Positions 24,192-25,236 of a stretch of DNA of 25,236 nt are shown here, one piece after another (position 1 is the first letter of the stretch; each line of letters starts with the position of its first letter). This stretch comes from Bacillota bacterium (lineage in GTDB: Bacteria > Bacillota > Clostridia > Christensenellales > Aristaeellaceae). Made by a program: the position numbers and the translations under genes. The notes below the pieces were generated by a model, which saw only the letters and a program-made list of their open reading frames with translations, did not search any database and was not told the DNA's origin. The stretch is taken from assembly GCA_023460055.1 (NCBI GenBank), contig JAEWRJ010000166.1:1-25236 (forward strand), in the 5' to 3' direction.

Positions 24192-24677
24192 TCAGTATTT
24201 CGCCAGTTCCTCGCCGAAGCGTTTATGCAGCAGCCCTACCAGCGGCAGACCCAGCATGTAGCATACGGCGGCCTCACCCAACGCTACGGTCGCGGCAGTG
24301 GCAGCGAAAGGCAGGGTGTAGACAACTGACAGCATACCGCCCACGATCAGGCCGTTGAAGAGGACCGGCATGAGCGCGGCAAGCCATTGGCTGCGGCGCA
24401 GCCAGCGTGTCAGGATGGCGGCAAGCAGCGTTGCCAGGCTGCCGAATACAATATCCTGCCAGGGAGCGCCCAGGATGATGTTGCTGAGCAGACAGCCTAC
24501 AAAAAGGCCCGGTACGGCGGCGGGGGATAGGATAGGCAGCAGGGTCAGAGCTTCGGATACTCGAAACTGGATCGCTCCGAAGCTCATCGGCGCGAACAGG
24601 GCGGTCAGAGCGATGTATAGGCCCGCCACCAGCCCGCCCGCGGCGATAGACCTGGCGTTCATCTTTTTTATGCTCAT
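24192..24677 (-). CDS. queT: QueT family transporter (queuosine-precursor ECF S component)
   Basis: 161 aa, about five membrane helices. The family core is clear: APMSFGAIQFRVSEALTLLPIL, GLFVGCLLSNIILGAPWQDIVFGSLATLLAAILTR. QueT proteins are the substrate-binding units of ECF-type vitamin transporters thought to import queuosine precursors; they need a shared EcfA/A'/T module, which is not here. The start ATG 24677 lies 4 nt after the glycogen phosphorylase stop with only a weak ribosome site, so it is probably translated by coupling. A second in-frame ATG at 24662 is possible. No preQ1-type leader precedes it, because its 5' side is the phosphorylase gene. Confidence 0.88.
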   Translation of the reverse strand: MSIKKMNARSIAAGGLVAGLYIALTALFAPMSFGAIQFRVSEALTLLPILSPAAVPGLFVGCLLSNIILGAPWQDIVFGSLATLLAAILTRWLRRSQWLAALMPVLFNGLIVGGMLSVVYTLPFAATAATVALGEAAVCYMLGLPLVGLLHKRFGEELAKY

Positions 24678-24681
24678 CAGC

Positions 24682-25236
24682 TTACTTCAGCTTCCATATC
24701 ATGCGGTTGTAGTCGGCAATGCTGCGGTCGCTTGAGAACAGGCCGCTCATCGCCGTGTTGGTGACGGCCTTTTTGAGCCAGTTCTCGCTGTCGCGGTAGT
24801 CAAGATCGACGCGCCGCTGCGCCATGGAGTAGGAGCCGAAATCCTTCAGCACGAAGAAGGGATCGGCCTGCGCACCCCAGCTGCCAAATAGCAGATCGTG
24901 ATACAAACCCTGCAGAAGGGCGGGGTTATCGGGGAAGAGCGTGCCGTCGATCATCTGGGTAAGGGCCCTTCTCAGTTCGGCATTCTGCTCGTAGATGCCG
25001 ATGGGGGAATAGCTTCCCTCCTGATAGAGGGTGTTGACCTTTTCCACCCGCATGCCGAATATATAGATATTGTCATCCCCCACCTGTTCAGAGATCTCCA
25101 CGTTGGCGCCGTCCAGCGTGCCGATCGTGACAGCGCCGTTCATCATGAACTTCATGTTGCCGGTGCCGCTGGCCTCTTTGCCGGCGGTGGACAGCTGCTC
25201 TGACAGCTCGGAAGCCGGTATGAGCATTTCGGCGGC
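24682..25236 (-). CDS. glgP: Glycogen/maltodextrin phosphorylase, C-terminal part (5' end outside window)
   Basis: 184 codons plus stop are visible, and the frame continues past the window edge. The PLP-binding region STAGKEASGTGNMKF is present; its NMK lysine forms the Schiff base with pyridoxal phosphate in GT35 phosphorylases. VTIGTLDGANVEISEQVGDDNIYIFG follows, as in the whole family, and the end FSSDRSIADYNRMIWK is the usual C-terminus. The enzyme releases glucose 1-phosphate from glycogen or maltodextrin. The in-frame ATG at 25227 is internal. The gene runs directly into queT. Confidence 0.95.
   Translation of the reverse strand, partial: AAEMLIPASELSEQLSTAGKEASGTGNMKFMMNGAVTIGTLDGANVEISEQVGDDNIYIFGMRVEKVNTLYQEGSYSPIGIYEQNAELRRALTQMIDGTLFPDNPALLQGLYHDLLFGSWGAQADPFFVLKDFGSYSMAQRRVDLDYRDSENWLKKAVTNTAMSGLFSSDRSIADYNRMIWKLK

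Overview
The window looks like chromosome of an anaerobic Firmicute of the class Clostridia. The points in favour are a fairly high-GC coding style, strong AGGAGG-type ribosome sites, several GTG and TTG starts, intrinsic terminators, a V/A-type ATPase operon, and families common in clostridia (a NusG-domain-II protein beside a Gx/HepS-like transporter, QueT, a clostridial-type MurG). A Christensenellales-like lineage is possible, but that is inference. No rRNA, tRNA, IS element, phage gene or CRISPR array was seen.

Layout. (1) 1-3255, plus strand: the 3' part of a DeoR-family regulator, then ribulokinase (araB) and a HAD-IIA sugar-phosphatase-like gene, which form a pentose-use unit. (2) 3318-7334, minus strand: a compact four-gene unit in the order NYN/OST-HTH RNA-binding protein, GT2 glycosyltransferase, ABC-ATPase-like protein with every catalytic motif lost, and murG. 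It faces region 1 across a shared bidirectional terminator and has its own promoter at 7410-7439. (3) 7555-12339, plus strand: one very large secreted, membrane-anchored protein with about seven MucBP-like units, five SH3b-like domains, a Pro/Thr linker, one membrane span and a repeat-bearing proline-rich cytoplasmic tail. A strong promoter with a dyad at its start site precedes it. (4) 12581-15569, plus strand: a membrane cluster of a PQQ-propeller-like anchored protein, CvpA, a NusG-domain-II protein and a Gx transporter, headed by a near-consensus promoter. (5) 15644-24131, plus strand: a complete V/A-type ATPase operon in the order H-I-K-E-C-F-A-B-D, closed by a perfect 17-bp terminator. 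The K subunit keeps all the sodium ligands known from Enterococcus hirae NtpK, so a sodium-coupled enzyme is predicted. (6) 24192-25236, minus strand: queT, directly behind the 3' part of glycogen phosphorylase.

The most unusual content is the cell-wall operon in region 2, where an intact, translationally coupled ABC-ATPase pseudoenzyme sits between a membrane glycosyltransferase and MurG, with a predicted RNA-binding NYN protein at the front. Next is the giant surface protein, which lacks a sortase signal and ends in a repeated cytoplasmic tail. Everything here comes from reading the sequence; no database search was possible.
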